From the NCBI RefSeq assembly GCF_019968605.1, contig NZ_CP082966.1, forward strand, positions 855,001 to 919,000: a DNA stretch of 64,000 nt. The letters run 5' to 3'. The position numbers and the translations under genes are program-made. The DNA comes from Polaribacter litorisediminis (GTDB lineage: Bacteria > Bacteroidota > Bacteroidia > Flavobacteriales > Flavobacteriaceae). Below, piece after piece: positions 41,625 through 49,548 of this stretch. Within the stretch, counting starts at the first letter, position 1, and every line of letters begins with the position of its first letter. The notes below the pieces were generated by a model that saw only the letters and a program-made list of their open reading frames with translations, was not told the DNA's origin and did no database searches.

Positions 41625-43742
41625 TTAACCTTTTATTTTCTTTTTAAATTTATCAAATTTATTTGCTGTTTCTTGCGGAAAGCTATTATTTGAAGTATCT
41701 ACATCTGCTGTTTCTAAATCTGGATCTATCATCATACTTTCTATTTCTTTTGATGAGGAAAATACTTTGGTAACCTCTTTATCATTGTATCTCCAAATTT
41801 GTGCAGGATATGTTTTCTTTTCTTTAGTGCCATCTTTATATTTAAATTCTACAATAATTGGCATCACTAAACCTCCTGGTTTGTTATAAGTAATTTCATA
41901 ATGATATTTAGAGTTTTCATTTTTCTTGGCAAAACCTAATCCTTCAGAAGTGTCTTCAATAAATTCTACGGAATCTCCCACGGTCTTTGTTTGAAATTTC
42001 TTAACACCTTTTATACCAATGTCAGTAACATCTGTCGTGTAAAACCAACCTCTCCAAAACCAATCTAAATCTATCCCAGACGCGTCTTCCATCGTTCTAA
42101 AGAAATCTGCAGGAGTAGGGTGTTTAAACATCCATCTTTGCGAATAGGTTCTAAAAGCATGATCAAATAATTCATGACCCATAATAGTTTCTCTTAAAAT
42201 CCATAAGGCAGTTGCTGGTTTACCATAAGCATTATTTCCAAAACTATGTACATTATCTCCTTTAGACATGATAGGTGCAATTTTAGATTGATCACCACTC
42301 ATATAACCTACAATGTTTTTTGGTAAACCTCTTCTTAATGGATATCCTTCTTCATATTCCATCATAGCTAACATTTGTACGTATGAGTTTAAACCTTCAT
42401 CCATCCAAGTCCATTGTCTTTCATCCGAGTTTACGATCATCGGAAAAAAGTTATGACCAACTTCGTGAATTGTAACTCCTATTGTTCTGTATTTTTGTCT
42501 ATCAGAATATCCTCCATCGGGTAAATCTGGTCTTCCTGGATTAAAACATATTTGTGGATATTCCATACCCATTTGTCCATCTACAGAAATTGCTTTGTGA
42601 TAAGGGTAATCAAACGTATATTTAGAATAGGTCTTTAAAGTTTGTACAACAGATCTCGTAGAATGATCTCCATACAAAGGGTTTGCCTCTTTAGAATATA
42701 AGGAATAAGCCATAACCGTTCTACCATTAATATCTACAGCCTGCGCATCCCAAATAAATTTTCTAGACGTTGCAAAAGCATAATCTCTTACGTTTTCTGC
42801 ATAGAATTTCCATGTTTTTGTGCCTTTCGCTTTGGTTTTTTCAATTTTTTCAGCCTCTTTTTGAGTTCTAATAATAACAGGTTTGTCAAAAGTTTTTCTT
42901 GCTTTTTCTAGTCTGCTAAGCTCTTTTTTGGTAAGTACTTCGTTTTCATTTTGTAAAACTCCTGTGGCTCCTAACATATGGTCTTCCGGAACTGTTATGT
43001 TTACAGTAAAATCACCAAATTCTAAAGCAAATTCGCTTCGTCCCCAAAATTGATCATTTTGCCATCCTTCTACATTATCATACACACACAATCTTGGGTA
43101 AAATTGTGCTATTACATAATTATTATTTCCGTTTTCTGTAAAATGTTCATAACCAGATCTACCTCCTTGAGTTCTATGGTTGTTGATGTTATACCACCAT
43201 TCTATACCAAAGGTAAACGTTTCTCCAGAGGCTAAAGGAATTGGTAAATCAATACGCATCATCGTTTGATTAATGGTATAAGCTAATTTACTTCCATCGG
43301 CGTTGGTTACACTCATAATATTAAAACCGCCATCGAAACGTTCTTCAGGGAAACTTCTTTCGAACCTACCTTTACTCATTTTTTCAGGAATTGAGTTGGT
43401 AGAGATATCTGGCGTTTTAGAATCTGCCGCTCGCATATTCTGGTCTAATTGTACCCATAAATAAGCTAATTCATCGGCTGAATTATTATGATATGTTATC
43501 GTTTCAGACCCTGTAATTTTAGTGTTATTATCATCTAAAGTGATGTCTATAACATAATCTACCTTTTGTTGCGTGTAATCTTTGCCAGGCGCACCCGAGG
43601 CAGTTCTTTCAGCATTTGGTGTTGGTAACTCTTGCTTTAATTGTTTAAACTTGTTTTGGTTGGTATGTCCTTCTTTTGCTATTTGAGCAAAAGAATTTGC
43701 AACAAAAACAAGTGAGAACAATAAAAATCCGATTTTTTTCAT
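41625..43742 (-). CDS. Secreted M1-family metallopeptidase (copy 2)
   Basis: Paralogue of the neighbouring peptidase, 705 residues. Signal peptide MKKIGFLLFSLVFVANSFAQ, then the shared stretch RTASGAPGKDYTQQKVDYVI. HEVGHNFFPMIVNSDERQWT is near residue 425 with the third zinc ligand in WMDEGLNS, and GMEYP precedes it. Zinc-site wording is identical to copy 1, while the C-terminal domain has diverged (FQTKTVGDSVEFIEDTSEGL). Followed on the minus strand by the terminator at 41572-41606. Active as judged by complete ligands. Confidence 0.92.
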   Translation of the reverse strand: MKKIGFLLFSLVFVANSFAQIAKEGHTNQNKFKQLKQELPTPNAERTASGAPGKDYTQQKVDYVIDITLDDNNTKITGSETITYHNNSADELAYLWVQLDQNMRAADSKTPDISTNSIPEKMSKGRFERSFPEERFDGGFNIMSVTNADGSKLAYTINQTMMRIDLPIPLASGETFTFGIEWWYNINNHRTQGGRSGYEHFTENGNNNYVIAQFYPRLCVYDNVEGWQNDQFWGRSEFALEFGDFTVNITVPEDHMLGATGVLQNENEVLTKKELSRLEKARKTFDKPVIIRTQKEAEKIEKTKAKGTKTWKFYAENVRDYAFATSRKFIWDAQAVDINGRTVMAYSLYSKEANPLYGDHSTRSVVQTLKTYSKYTFDYPYHKAISVDGQMGMEYPQICFNPGRPDLPDGGYSDRQKYRTIGVTIHEVGHNFFPMIVNSDERQWTWMDEGLNSYVQMLAMMEYEEGYPLRRGLPKNIVGYMSGDQSKIAPIMSKGDNVHSFGNNAYGKPATALWILRETIMGHELFDHAFRTYSQRWMFKHPTPADFFRTMEDASGIDLDWFWRGWFYTTDVTDIGIKGVKKFQTKTVGDSVEFIEDTSEGLGFAKKNENSKYHYEITYNKPGGLVMPIIVEFKYKDGTKEKKTYPAQIWRYNDKEVTKVFSSSKEIESMMIDPDLETADVDTSNNSFPQETANKFDKFKKKIKG

Positions 43743-43768
43743 GAATGGTTAAATTTAATTATGAGTGA

Positions 43769-44269
43769 TTATTGATATGCTAGTTTGGCAGAATTTTCAT
43801 CTTTGGTTAATAAAACACTCTTGTGCTTTTTACCTACTTTAGATTTTATTAAATTCTGTTGTTTCGGAAAATGTTTGGTCAAGATATTATTTTGAATATT
43901 GATGTCATTGACGGCATCAATATTTTCTATTTCTAAGTAAAAATAAACAAGGTCACCATCGTATTCTTTGCCAATGTAATTAAATTTTTTCGGAATTTCG
44001 TTTACTTTAAAATCTAATTTTTCTCTTAAATATTTTTCAAAATAGATGTCGTTATTTTCTAGTTCTTTTTTTGTGGTGAGTTGTAAATCAATTGCGTAAT
44101 CGCTATTTAAAGCCGTTTCTATATCATCCATAAAAACATTAATGATAATTTGAATTGATTTTGCTTCACTCTTGTAATTTATCTGTGTTAAGCTTAAATA
44201 ATATTTATGAGCAGTAAAAGATAAAAGTGGAATGAATACCAGTAGTAAAAATGTTTTATTGAATTTCAT
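43769..44269 (-). CDS. DUF6702 family exported protein
   Basis: A 166-residue protein with a signal peptide (FLLLVFIPLLSFTAHKYYLS). It has the DUF6702 opening HKYYLSLTQINYKSEAKSIQ followed by IIINVFMDDIETALN. The family is common in Bacteroidota next to secreted M1 peptidases and has no known function. It is a likely partner of the peptidases: 26 bases separate it from copy 2, and it precedes copy 2 on the minus strand. Confidence 0.75.
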   Translation of the reverse strand: MKFNKTFLLLVFIPLLSFTAHKYYLSLTQINYKSEAKSIQIIINVFMDDIETALNSDYAIDLQLTTKKELENNDIYFEKYLREKLDFKVNEIPKKFNYIGKEYDGDLVYFYLEIENIDAVNDINIQNNILTKHFPKQQNLIKSKVGKKHKSVLLTKDENSAKLAYQ

Positions 44270-44299
44270 ATTATTGCTAAAATCAAATATGGAGCCAAA

Positions 44300-45109
44300 T
44301 TACTCTTTTTTTATGATTTTCAGGTAAGGGATGCTTTCAGTTCTTAATATTTTTATGACTTCTAACAGTTTATCCTCTTTGTGTAGCGTTTCGATGTTTA
44401 AAGGATTACAGTATTCTAAAAAATGAAAATACCGATCAATGGGTATTTTTAATTCATCAAAAAAGAACTTTTCTCCCAATTCTGATAAAATTTTATAAGG
44501 AAACGCTTTCTTATATTCTAAATCTCTACGTAAAGCCCACAAACGTTCAGAACCTTTAAAAGGAATTACTGCAACGGCTCCGGCACCAATCATGGGCATA
44601 GCACCCGCCATGGTATTTACGATGGGCGGTCTTGCCTTGTCAATCGCATCTAACTCATAATCTTCTATGCTAAAGTCGATGTTAGAAAAATCCATGACTT
44701 TCCGTAACAATGAATCTTGTTTGTTTTTAGGGACATCTTTTGTGTCAATCCCCAATCTACCCATTAAATTGTGTCTTTTTAGCTCGAATTCTTTTAGGGT
44801 ATATATCGCTAATTTTAAAACGACATCTATATTTCTTTGCTCTAAAATAGTATCTGTAACTACAATTTTTTTTGGAGCATATTGCACAGATGAAACGCTT
44901 AAGGTATCTCCTTTAGAAACAAATATTCTAAACAAGCCTTTTGAACTAGAAAAAGTACCCTGTTTTGTTTTAAAGTTAATGATGTTGGCGTTTTTAATTA
45001 CGCCAATAGAATCTGTAACCCTTCCCGTAATTAATTTTCTTTTTTCTTGAGAAAAAAGAACGGTTGAAAAGGATAAAAGAAATATGAATATGATTAATTT
45101 TTTAAACAT
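44300..45109 (-). CDS. CarboxypepD_reg-like exported protein
   Basis: A 269-residue exported protein. The signal peptide LIIFIFLLSFSTVLFSQ is followed by one CarboxypepD_reg-like beta domain (about 25-110) with RKLITGRVTDSIGVIKNANI and KGLFRIFVSKGDTLSVSSVQ. Such domains also occur at the start of TonB receptors, but no barrel follows. The C-terminal 150 residues are unnamed. ATG 45109 starts the signal peptide; an upstream ATG (45130) would add seven charged residues. It is likely the first gene of the unit with DUF6702 and the peptidases. Confidence 0.7.
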   Translation of the reverse strand: MFKKLIIFIFLLSFSTVLFSQEKRKLITGRVTDSIGVIKNANIINFKTKQGTFSSSKGLFRIFVSKGDTLSVSSVQYAPKKIVVTDTILEQRNIDVVLKLAIYTLKEFELKRHNLMGRLGIDTKDVPKNKQDSLLRKVMDFSNIDFSIEDYELDAIDKARPPIVNTMAGAMPMIGAGAVAVIPFKGSERLWALRRDLEYKKAFPYKILSELGEKFFFDELKIPIDRYFHFLEYCNPLNIETLHKEDKLLEVIKILRTESIPYLKIIKKE

Positions 45110-45384
45110 CTTTTTATTCTTTTTATACAAATTACAAATTTTTATTCTAAAAACTCAAAAAATGGAATTTAAACTTATGTTAAAATAAATATCTTTTAGA
45201 TGCCTGTAAATAAATACTTGTATATTTTAATCTTTAGATAATTTAAAGTCAATTAATTAATAGGTTATTTGTTGTTAGTTAGAGCGCAATCGAGAATTAT
45301 TCGATTATTGTAAACTTTTGTTAAATCAAAAAGGATTCCACATTTTAGCGGGTTTTAAAGAATTTAGATTTCATAAAAATGAAT

Positions 45385-45392
45385 TATTTTTG
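45385..45392 (+). promoter_or_regulatory. -7 promoter element of pepE
   Basis: TATTTTTG fits TAnnTTTG and ends four bases before the pepE ATG (45397), so the transcript should start at or inside the start codon. The -33 element is not clear. Confidence 0.5.
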
Positions 45393-45396
45393 AAGT

Positions 45397-46098
45397 ATGA
45401 AAAAAATGATTATTGCAAGTACCTCAACAATTTATGGCAGCGAATATTTAGAATATTTATTGCCAACCTTAAAAGATTTTTTTAAGGATATAAAAACGAT
45501 TCTTTTTATCCCGTATGCAAGACCTAGTGGAATTTCTTATGATGCTTATACACAAATGGTAAAAAACGCATTCGGCGCAATTCAGATGGATGTAAAAGGG
45601 ATTCATCAATTTAAAAATTCGAAAGAGGCGATACAAAATGCGGAGGCTATTTTTACCGGAGGCGGAAACACTTTTGAGTTGGTAAATCAATTATATAAGA
45701 ATGATGTTTTATCAACGTTAAAAAAAGTGATAGCGCAAGGAACACCTTATTTAGGAACCAGCGCAGGAAGTAATATTTGTGGCGTTAATATGATGAATAC
45801 GAATGATATGCCAATTGTTTATCCGCCAAGTTTTACAACATTAGGCTGTATTCCTTTTAATATCAATGCGCATTATTTAGATCCTATTATAGGTTCTACA
45901 CATAAAGGTGAAACCAGAGAAACAAGAATTAAAGAGTTTCATGTTTTTAATAACATTCCTGTTTTAGGATTGCGCGAAGGCTCTTGGTTAGAAGTTTTAG
46001 GGGATACAATTACTTTAAAAGGAAAATATACGGCAAGATTGTTTAAACAAAATCAAAAACCTGCTGAGTTAGCGAGTGGAGAACTTATTCGTTTTTAA
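45397..46098 (+). CDS. pepE: Dipeptidase E (peptidase S51)
   Basis: Serine dipeptidase that cleaves aspartyl dipeptides. The 233-residue product has the catalytic Ser122 in LGTSAGSNICG, with GGGNTFELVNQL before it and the catalytic His/Glu region INAHYLDP and RIKEFHVFN after it. Ser122 matches Ser120 of the Salmonella enzyme. It is monocistronic and convergent to ribB. Its probable role is recycling of cytoplasmic Asp-X dipeptides. Confidence 0.93.
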   Translation: MKKMIIASTSTIYGSEYLEYLLPTLKDFFKDIKTILFIPYARPSGISYDAYTQMVKNAFGAIQMDVKGIHQFKNSKEAIQNAEAIFTGGGNTFELVNQLYKNDVLSTLKKVIAQGTPYLGTSAGSNICGVNMMNTNDMPIVYPPSFTTLGCIPFNINAHYLDPIIGSTHKGETRETRIKEFHVFNNIPVLGLREGSWLEVLGDTITLKGKYTARLFKQNQKPAELASGELIRF

Positions 46099-46143
46099 GA
46101 AATTTACCCATAGAGGAGATTTTAGTTTGTTGAATATGCTTAG

Positions 46144-46180
46144 TTTTTAGCCACAGATTTGTTATATCTGTGGCTAAAAA
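46144..46180. repeat. Long inverted repeat, T-tract outside, not a terminator
   Basis: TTTTTAGCCACAGAT (46144-46158) and ATCTGTGGCTAAAAA (46166-46180) are exact 15-base inverse complements around TTGTTAT. The T-tract is at the 5' side and the A-tract at the 3' side on both strands, so it lacks the U-tract of an intrinsic terminator. It resembles the CCACAGATTA dispersed repeats that I recall in Bacteroidota genomes. Confidence 0.7.
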
Positions 46181-46204
46181 TAGTGTAAATCTTTATGAAA
46201 TAAT

Positions 46205-47350
46205 TTAATATGTTACGTAATCAACAATTTCTAAACCATAGCCAATCATACCAACTCTTTTGGTTTGTTGGGTATTAGTTACTAATTTTAATTTGCTGAT
46301 ATTTAAATCATGTAAAATTTGTGCTCCAATTCCAAAATCTCTTTGATCCATTCCTATTTCAGGAGCTTTTAACTCTCCTTTTTTCTGATTCTCCTTTAAG
46401 ATAGACAATCTGCTTAAAAGATTTTTAGACTGATTTTGTTGATTGATAAATAAAATAGCACCTTTTCCTTCGTCATTAATCACCTGAAACATTTGGTCTA
46501 GTTTCTTGTCGGCATTGTTGGTAAGTGTTCCTAAAATATCATTATTTACTAATGTAGAATTAATACGAGTAAAAACACTTTCTTTATTGGTCCAAGAACC
46601 TTTTGTTAACGCAATATGAACTTGCTCGTTGGTTGTTTGTTGATAGGCTCTTAGTCTAAAAGTTCCAAAACGAGTTTCAATTTCAAAATCTTCTTTCTTT
46701 TCAATTAAAGAATCATGTTCCATTCTATAAGCAACCAAGTCTTCTATAGAAACAATTTTAATATTAAATTTATCTGCCACTTTTAAAAGTTGAGGTAAAC
46801 GTGCCATCGTTCCATCTTCATTCATAATCTCAACAATAACACCAGCAGGCTGTAAACCCGCCAAACGGGCAAAATCTATGGCAGCCTCTGTGTGCCCAGT
46901 TCTACGTAAAACACCACCTTCTTTTCCTTTTAAAGGAAAAATATGTCCAGGTCTAGCTAAATCAAAAGGCTTAGTATCTTTATGGATGAGTGCTTGTATC
47001 GTTAAGGCTCTATCTGAGGCAGAAATACCCGTAGTTACTCCTTTTCCCCGTAAATCTACAGAAACGGTAAACCCAGTTTCCATAGGGTCTGTATTATTAT
47101 TGACCATCATACCTAACTGCAATTCTTCACAACGTTTTTCCGTTAAAGGAGCGCAAATTAATCCACGACCATGTGTCGCCATAAAATTGATCATTTCTGG
47201 AGTTGTTTTCTCTGCTGCTGCTAAAAAATCACCTTCGTTTTCACGATTTTCATCATCTACCACAATAATTACTTTACCATTTCTAATATCATTAATGGCT
47301 TCTTCTATGGTGTTTAATTGTGTGGTTTTTTGCGGATTTAGTGTGGTCAT
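46205..47350 (-). CDS. ribB: RibBA-type protein: DHBP synthase with a degenerate GTP cyclohydrolase II domain
   Basis: The N-terminal part (1-205) is 3,4-dihydroxy-2-butanone 4-phosphate synthase, which makes the four-carbon unit of riboflavin. It keeps DDENRENEGD at 32-41, HGRGLICAPLT and RRTGHTEAAID. The C-terminal part (about 206-381) has the fold outline of GTP cyclohydrolase II, but the zinc/active-site region reads TRINSTLVNNDILGTLTNNA at about 261-280, where active enzymes have H-S-E-C and the CDC pair: all three cysteines are gone. Only the first activity is expected. Its ATG overlaps the LptF/G stop by four bases. Confidence 0.9.
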   Translation of the reverse strand: MTTLNPQKTTQLNTIEEAINDIRNGKVIIVVDDENRENEGDFLAAAEKTTPEMINFMATHGRGLICAPLTEKRCEELQLGMMVNNNTDPMETGFTVSVDLRGKGVTTGISASDRALTIQALIHKDTKPFDLARPGHIFPLKGKEGGVLRRTGHTEAAIDFARLAGLQPAGVIVEIMNEDGTMARLPQLLKVADKFNIKIVSIEDLVAYRMEHDSLIEKKEDFEIETRFGTFRLRAYQQTTNEQVHIALTKGSWTNKESVFTRINSTLVNNDILGTLTNNADKKLDQMFQVINDEGKGAILFINQQNQSKNLLSRLSILKENQKKGELKAPEIGMDQRDFGIGAQILHDLNISKLKLVTNTQQTKRVGMIGYGLEIVDYVTY

Positions 47351-48795
47351 AGGTTATCCCTTTTTTTGTAGTATTTTTTTAATAAATTGCTAATAGGTTG
47401 TAAAAAAGAATCAATATTAAATATTCCTTTGTCTTTTGTAGCTCTTCTAGTTAGTAAGATTGCTACGGGTATCATGAGAATTGCTGAAATCCAAGAACCT
47501 AAAAATGCAGAAATTGAGCTTTCTTCGGCTAAATTTTTACCAAAGGTATTTGTGAAAAAATAAATTACGTACACCGCAATTGCTAAAATCATAGGCATAC
47601 CGAAGCCCCCTTTTCTAATAATGGAACCCAAAGGAGCGCCAATAAAAAATAAGATAATACAAGACAATGAAAATGCCATTCTATTGTAATATTCAGTATC
47701 GTAAAAATTTAAGACTTTTCTATGCCATTTAATAGAAGCTTTGCTGTTTTTAAGAGAGCTTACAACTCTACTTGTTTTTGTAATGGCGGCGTTTAAGATT
47801 GTGATTTTTTCTTGTAGTTCAAAATTATTTAGCGGAATACTGTCTAGTGTATTATTTTTTAATGAATCTGGATATTTATATAATTCTTTAGCCTGTGTAC
47901 TGATAAATATATTTTTTGCTTTTAATTGCAAATCCTCATCATAGCTGCTTTTTAATTTAGGTATCGTGTCTTTAATTTCTTTTAAAGTAAACATCATCGG
48001 ACTCCCTGTATTATTTATAGAATCTAGTTTTCCGTTATCGAGTGCATCGCCAATATCAATATTAAATTCGTACTCTTTAAAAGTGGCGCTAGAGGCTGCC
48101 ATTTTTTTTCTTTTAAGTGTTGTTCTTGCAGATTTTACATGTTCTTCGTAATAATTGCCATCATATAAAATAAAGGTCATATATCTACTGCCTTCTTTAC
48201 TTACAATTTTTCCGCTTTTTGCAGTAATAACTTTTTGATTTCCTCGATTTCCTTTTAAATCATAGATTAAAACTTTTTTTAAAAGATTCTCATCTTCGCC
48301 GTATTTTTCATCAAATTTAATCTGATATCCAGGAATGTCTGCATTAAAACTGCCAGGAACTAAAGCCATCGCAGGTTTTTTCTTTTTGATATTTAAGTAT
48401 AGATTTTTTTGGTTTAATGTAGCGTATGGGAAAATATTATTTAAAAATAGGAAATTAAGACCACTTAAAGCGATTGCTAAAATTGCGATAGGTCTTACTA
48501 AACGTTGTAAAGAAATTCCGGCAGATTTTGCTGCAGCAAATTCATAATTTTCACCTAAATTACCTAAAGCCATAATAGATGATAACAAAACACCAATTGG
48601 TAGTGCTTGCGGAATGATCATTAAGGTCGTATAATATAAAAATTTTAAAATAAAAATAATACTAATTCCTTTGCCCGCAATGTTTTCGAATGCTTGCCAT
48701 AAAGCTTGCATTACTAAAACAAAAAGTACGATTAGAAAAGTAGCTGTAAAAGGTACTAAGAAGCTCTTTAAAATGTATCTATCTAGAATTTTCAT
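47347..48795 (-). CDS. LptF/LptG-family permease
   Basis: A 482-residue inner-membrane subunit of the LPS transport ABC complex LptB2FG. It has three helices at the N-terminus (FLVPFTATFLIVLFVLVMQA is first), a large periplasmic beta-jellyroll-like domain (about 120-350) and three helices at the C-terminus (FSLSCIILFFIGAPLGSIIR). It is not possible to separate LptF from LptG by sequence alone here; only one permease gene is present. ATG 48795 (MKILDRYILKSF) is the family start; a longer frame from 48813 is unlikely. A hairpin at 48806-48834 lies 11 bases before it. Confidence 0.9.
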   Translation of the reverse strand: MKILDRYILKSFLVPFTATFLIVLFVLVMQALWQAFENIAGKGISIIFILKFLYYTTLMIIPQALPIGVLLSSIMALGNLGENYEFAAAKSAGISLQRLVRPIAILAIALSGLNFLFLNNIFPYATLNQKNLYLNIKKKKPAMALVPGSFNADIPGYQIKFDEKYGEDENLLKKVLIYDLKGNRGNQKVITAKSGKIVSKEGSRYMTFILYDGNYYEEHVKSARTTLKRKKMAASSATFKEYEFNIDIGDALDNGKLDSINNTGSPMMFTLKEIKDTIPKLKSSYDEDLQLKAKNIFISTQAKELYKYPDSLKNNTLDSIPLNNFELQEKITILNAAITKTSRVVSSLKNSKASIKWHRKVLNFYDTEYYNRMAFSLSCIILFFIGAPLGSIIRKGGFGMPMILAIAVYVIYFFTNTFGKNLAEESSISAFLGSWISAILMIPVAILLTRRATKDKGIFNIDSFLQPISNLLKKYYKKRDNL

Positions 48796-48805
48796 AAAAA
48801 GCAAA

Positions 48806-48834
48806 AGTAGCATCTTAAAAAATAAGATGCTACT
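48806..48834 (-). terminator. Hairpin between lolA and the LptF/G gene
   Basis: On the minus strand AGTAGCATCTT pairs with AAGATGCTACT around an A/T loop, followed by TTTTG. It has a weak terminator look, yet ends 11 bases before the LptF/G start codon, so it may control read-through or ribosome access between two envelope genes. Confidence 0.5.
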
Positions 48835-48856
48835 AATTTTCTGTTAATTGAAATTA

Positions 48857-49513
48857 TTAATCAATGGTGTAATTTTGACTTAAATATTTTTGCTTATCAA
48901 ACTTAAAAAAGTTTTCTGATAATTCCTGATTACTTTTAAAAGCTGTAATAGTAAAACTAGTTTTAGATCCATTAGAGCCTGTTTGAATCAGTTTATAAAT
49001 ATGTTTTGTTTTTGAATCGATACCCAATTCTACTTTTACAATATCAGAATTGCTATCGATAGGGTTTAAAGTTACAAACTGAATTTTTCTACCATTCATG
49101 TTTTGTAATTTCCCCATTTCAAAATTATAACCTTCTTTATAAAAAGTTAATAATTTAGACGGATAAATAAAGCCATCATCACCTTCTAAATCTCCATCGG
49201 TAATAGAGATTTCTTTTTCATCAGTGTTAATAACATATAATTTTTTACCATCAAAAATAAATTTATTACCCAAATAGTTTAAACTGTATTTTTCTTCTTG
49301 CAAATTAATTTCACCTCTTATAGGTGGTTCGTCACCTTCTAAAATACCTGCGTCTTCGTTGCTTAAAGTTTGACTAAAACCTAAATACATGTTTTTATAG
49401 GCACTCATTTTTGTTGACACTTCATCTAGTAAAGATTTTGCCTCCTCAGAATTTTGAGAAAATGTAATACTGGTTAAAAATAAACTTAAAAATAAAAATG
49501 TTATTTTTTTCAT
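48857..49513 (-). CDS. lolA: Outer membrane lipoprotein carrier protein LolA
   Basis: Periplasmic chaperone that carries lipoproteins to the outer membrane. In 218 residues it has a signal peptide (ITFLFLSLFLTSITFSQ) and the LolA half-barrel with NMYLGFSQTL, GEINLQEEKYSLNYLGNKFI, FDGKKLYVINTDEKE and KVELGIDSKTKHIYK. It sits between ftsK and the LPS permease, a usual Bacteroidota neighbourhood. It is a good partner of lgt in this window. Confidence 0.9.
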   Translation of the reverse strand: MKKITFLFLSLFLTSITFSQNSEEAKSLLDEVSTKMSAYKNMYLGFSQTLSNEDAGILEGDEPPIRGEINLQEEKYSLNYLGNKFIFDGKKLYVINTDEKEISITDGDLEGDDGFIYPSKLLTFYKEGYNFEMGKLQNMNGRKIQFVTLNPIDSNSDIVKVELGIDSKTKHIYKLIQTGSNGSKTSFTITAFKSNQELSENFFKFDKQKYLSQNYTID

Positions 49514-49548
49514 GTTTGTTTGATTGTCTTTCTGTGTTTAATAGAAAG

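Noticed and set aside
39281..43742. Assembly duplication as the cause of the two M1 peptidase genes
   Set aside because: The copies differ throughout, especially at the C-terminal ends, and have different flanking genes.
46205..47350. FMN riboswitch for ribB
   Set aside because: The gene overlaps the upstream LptF/G gene, leaving no leader for a riboswitch.
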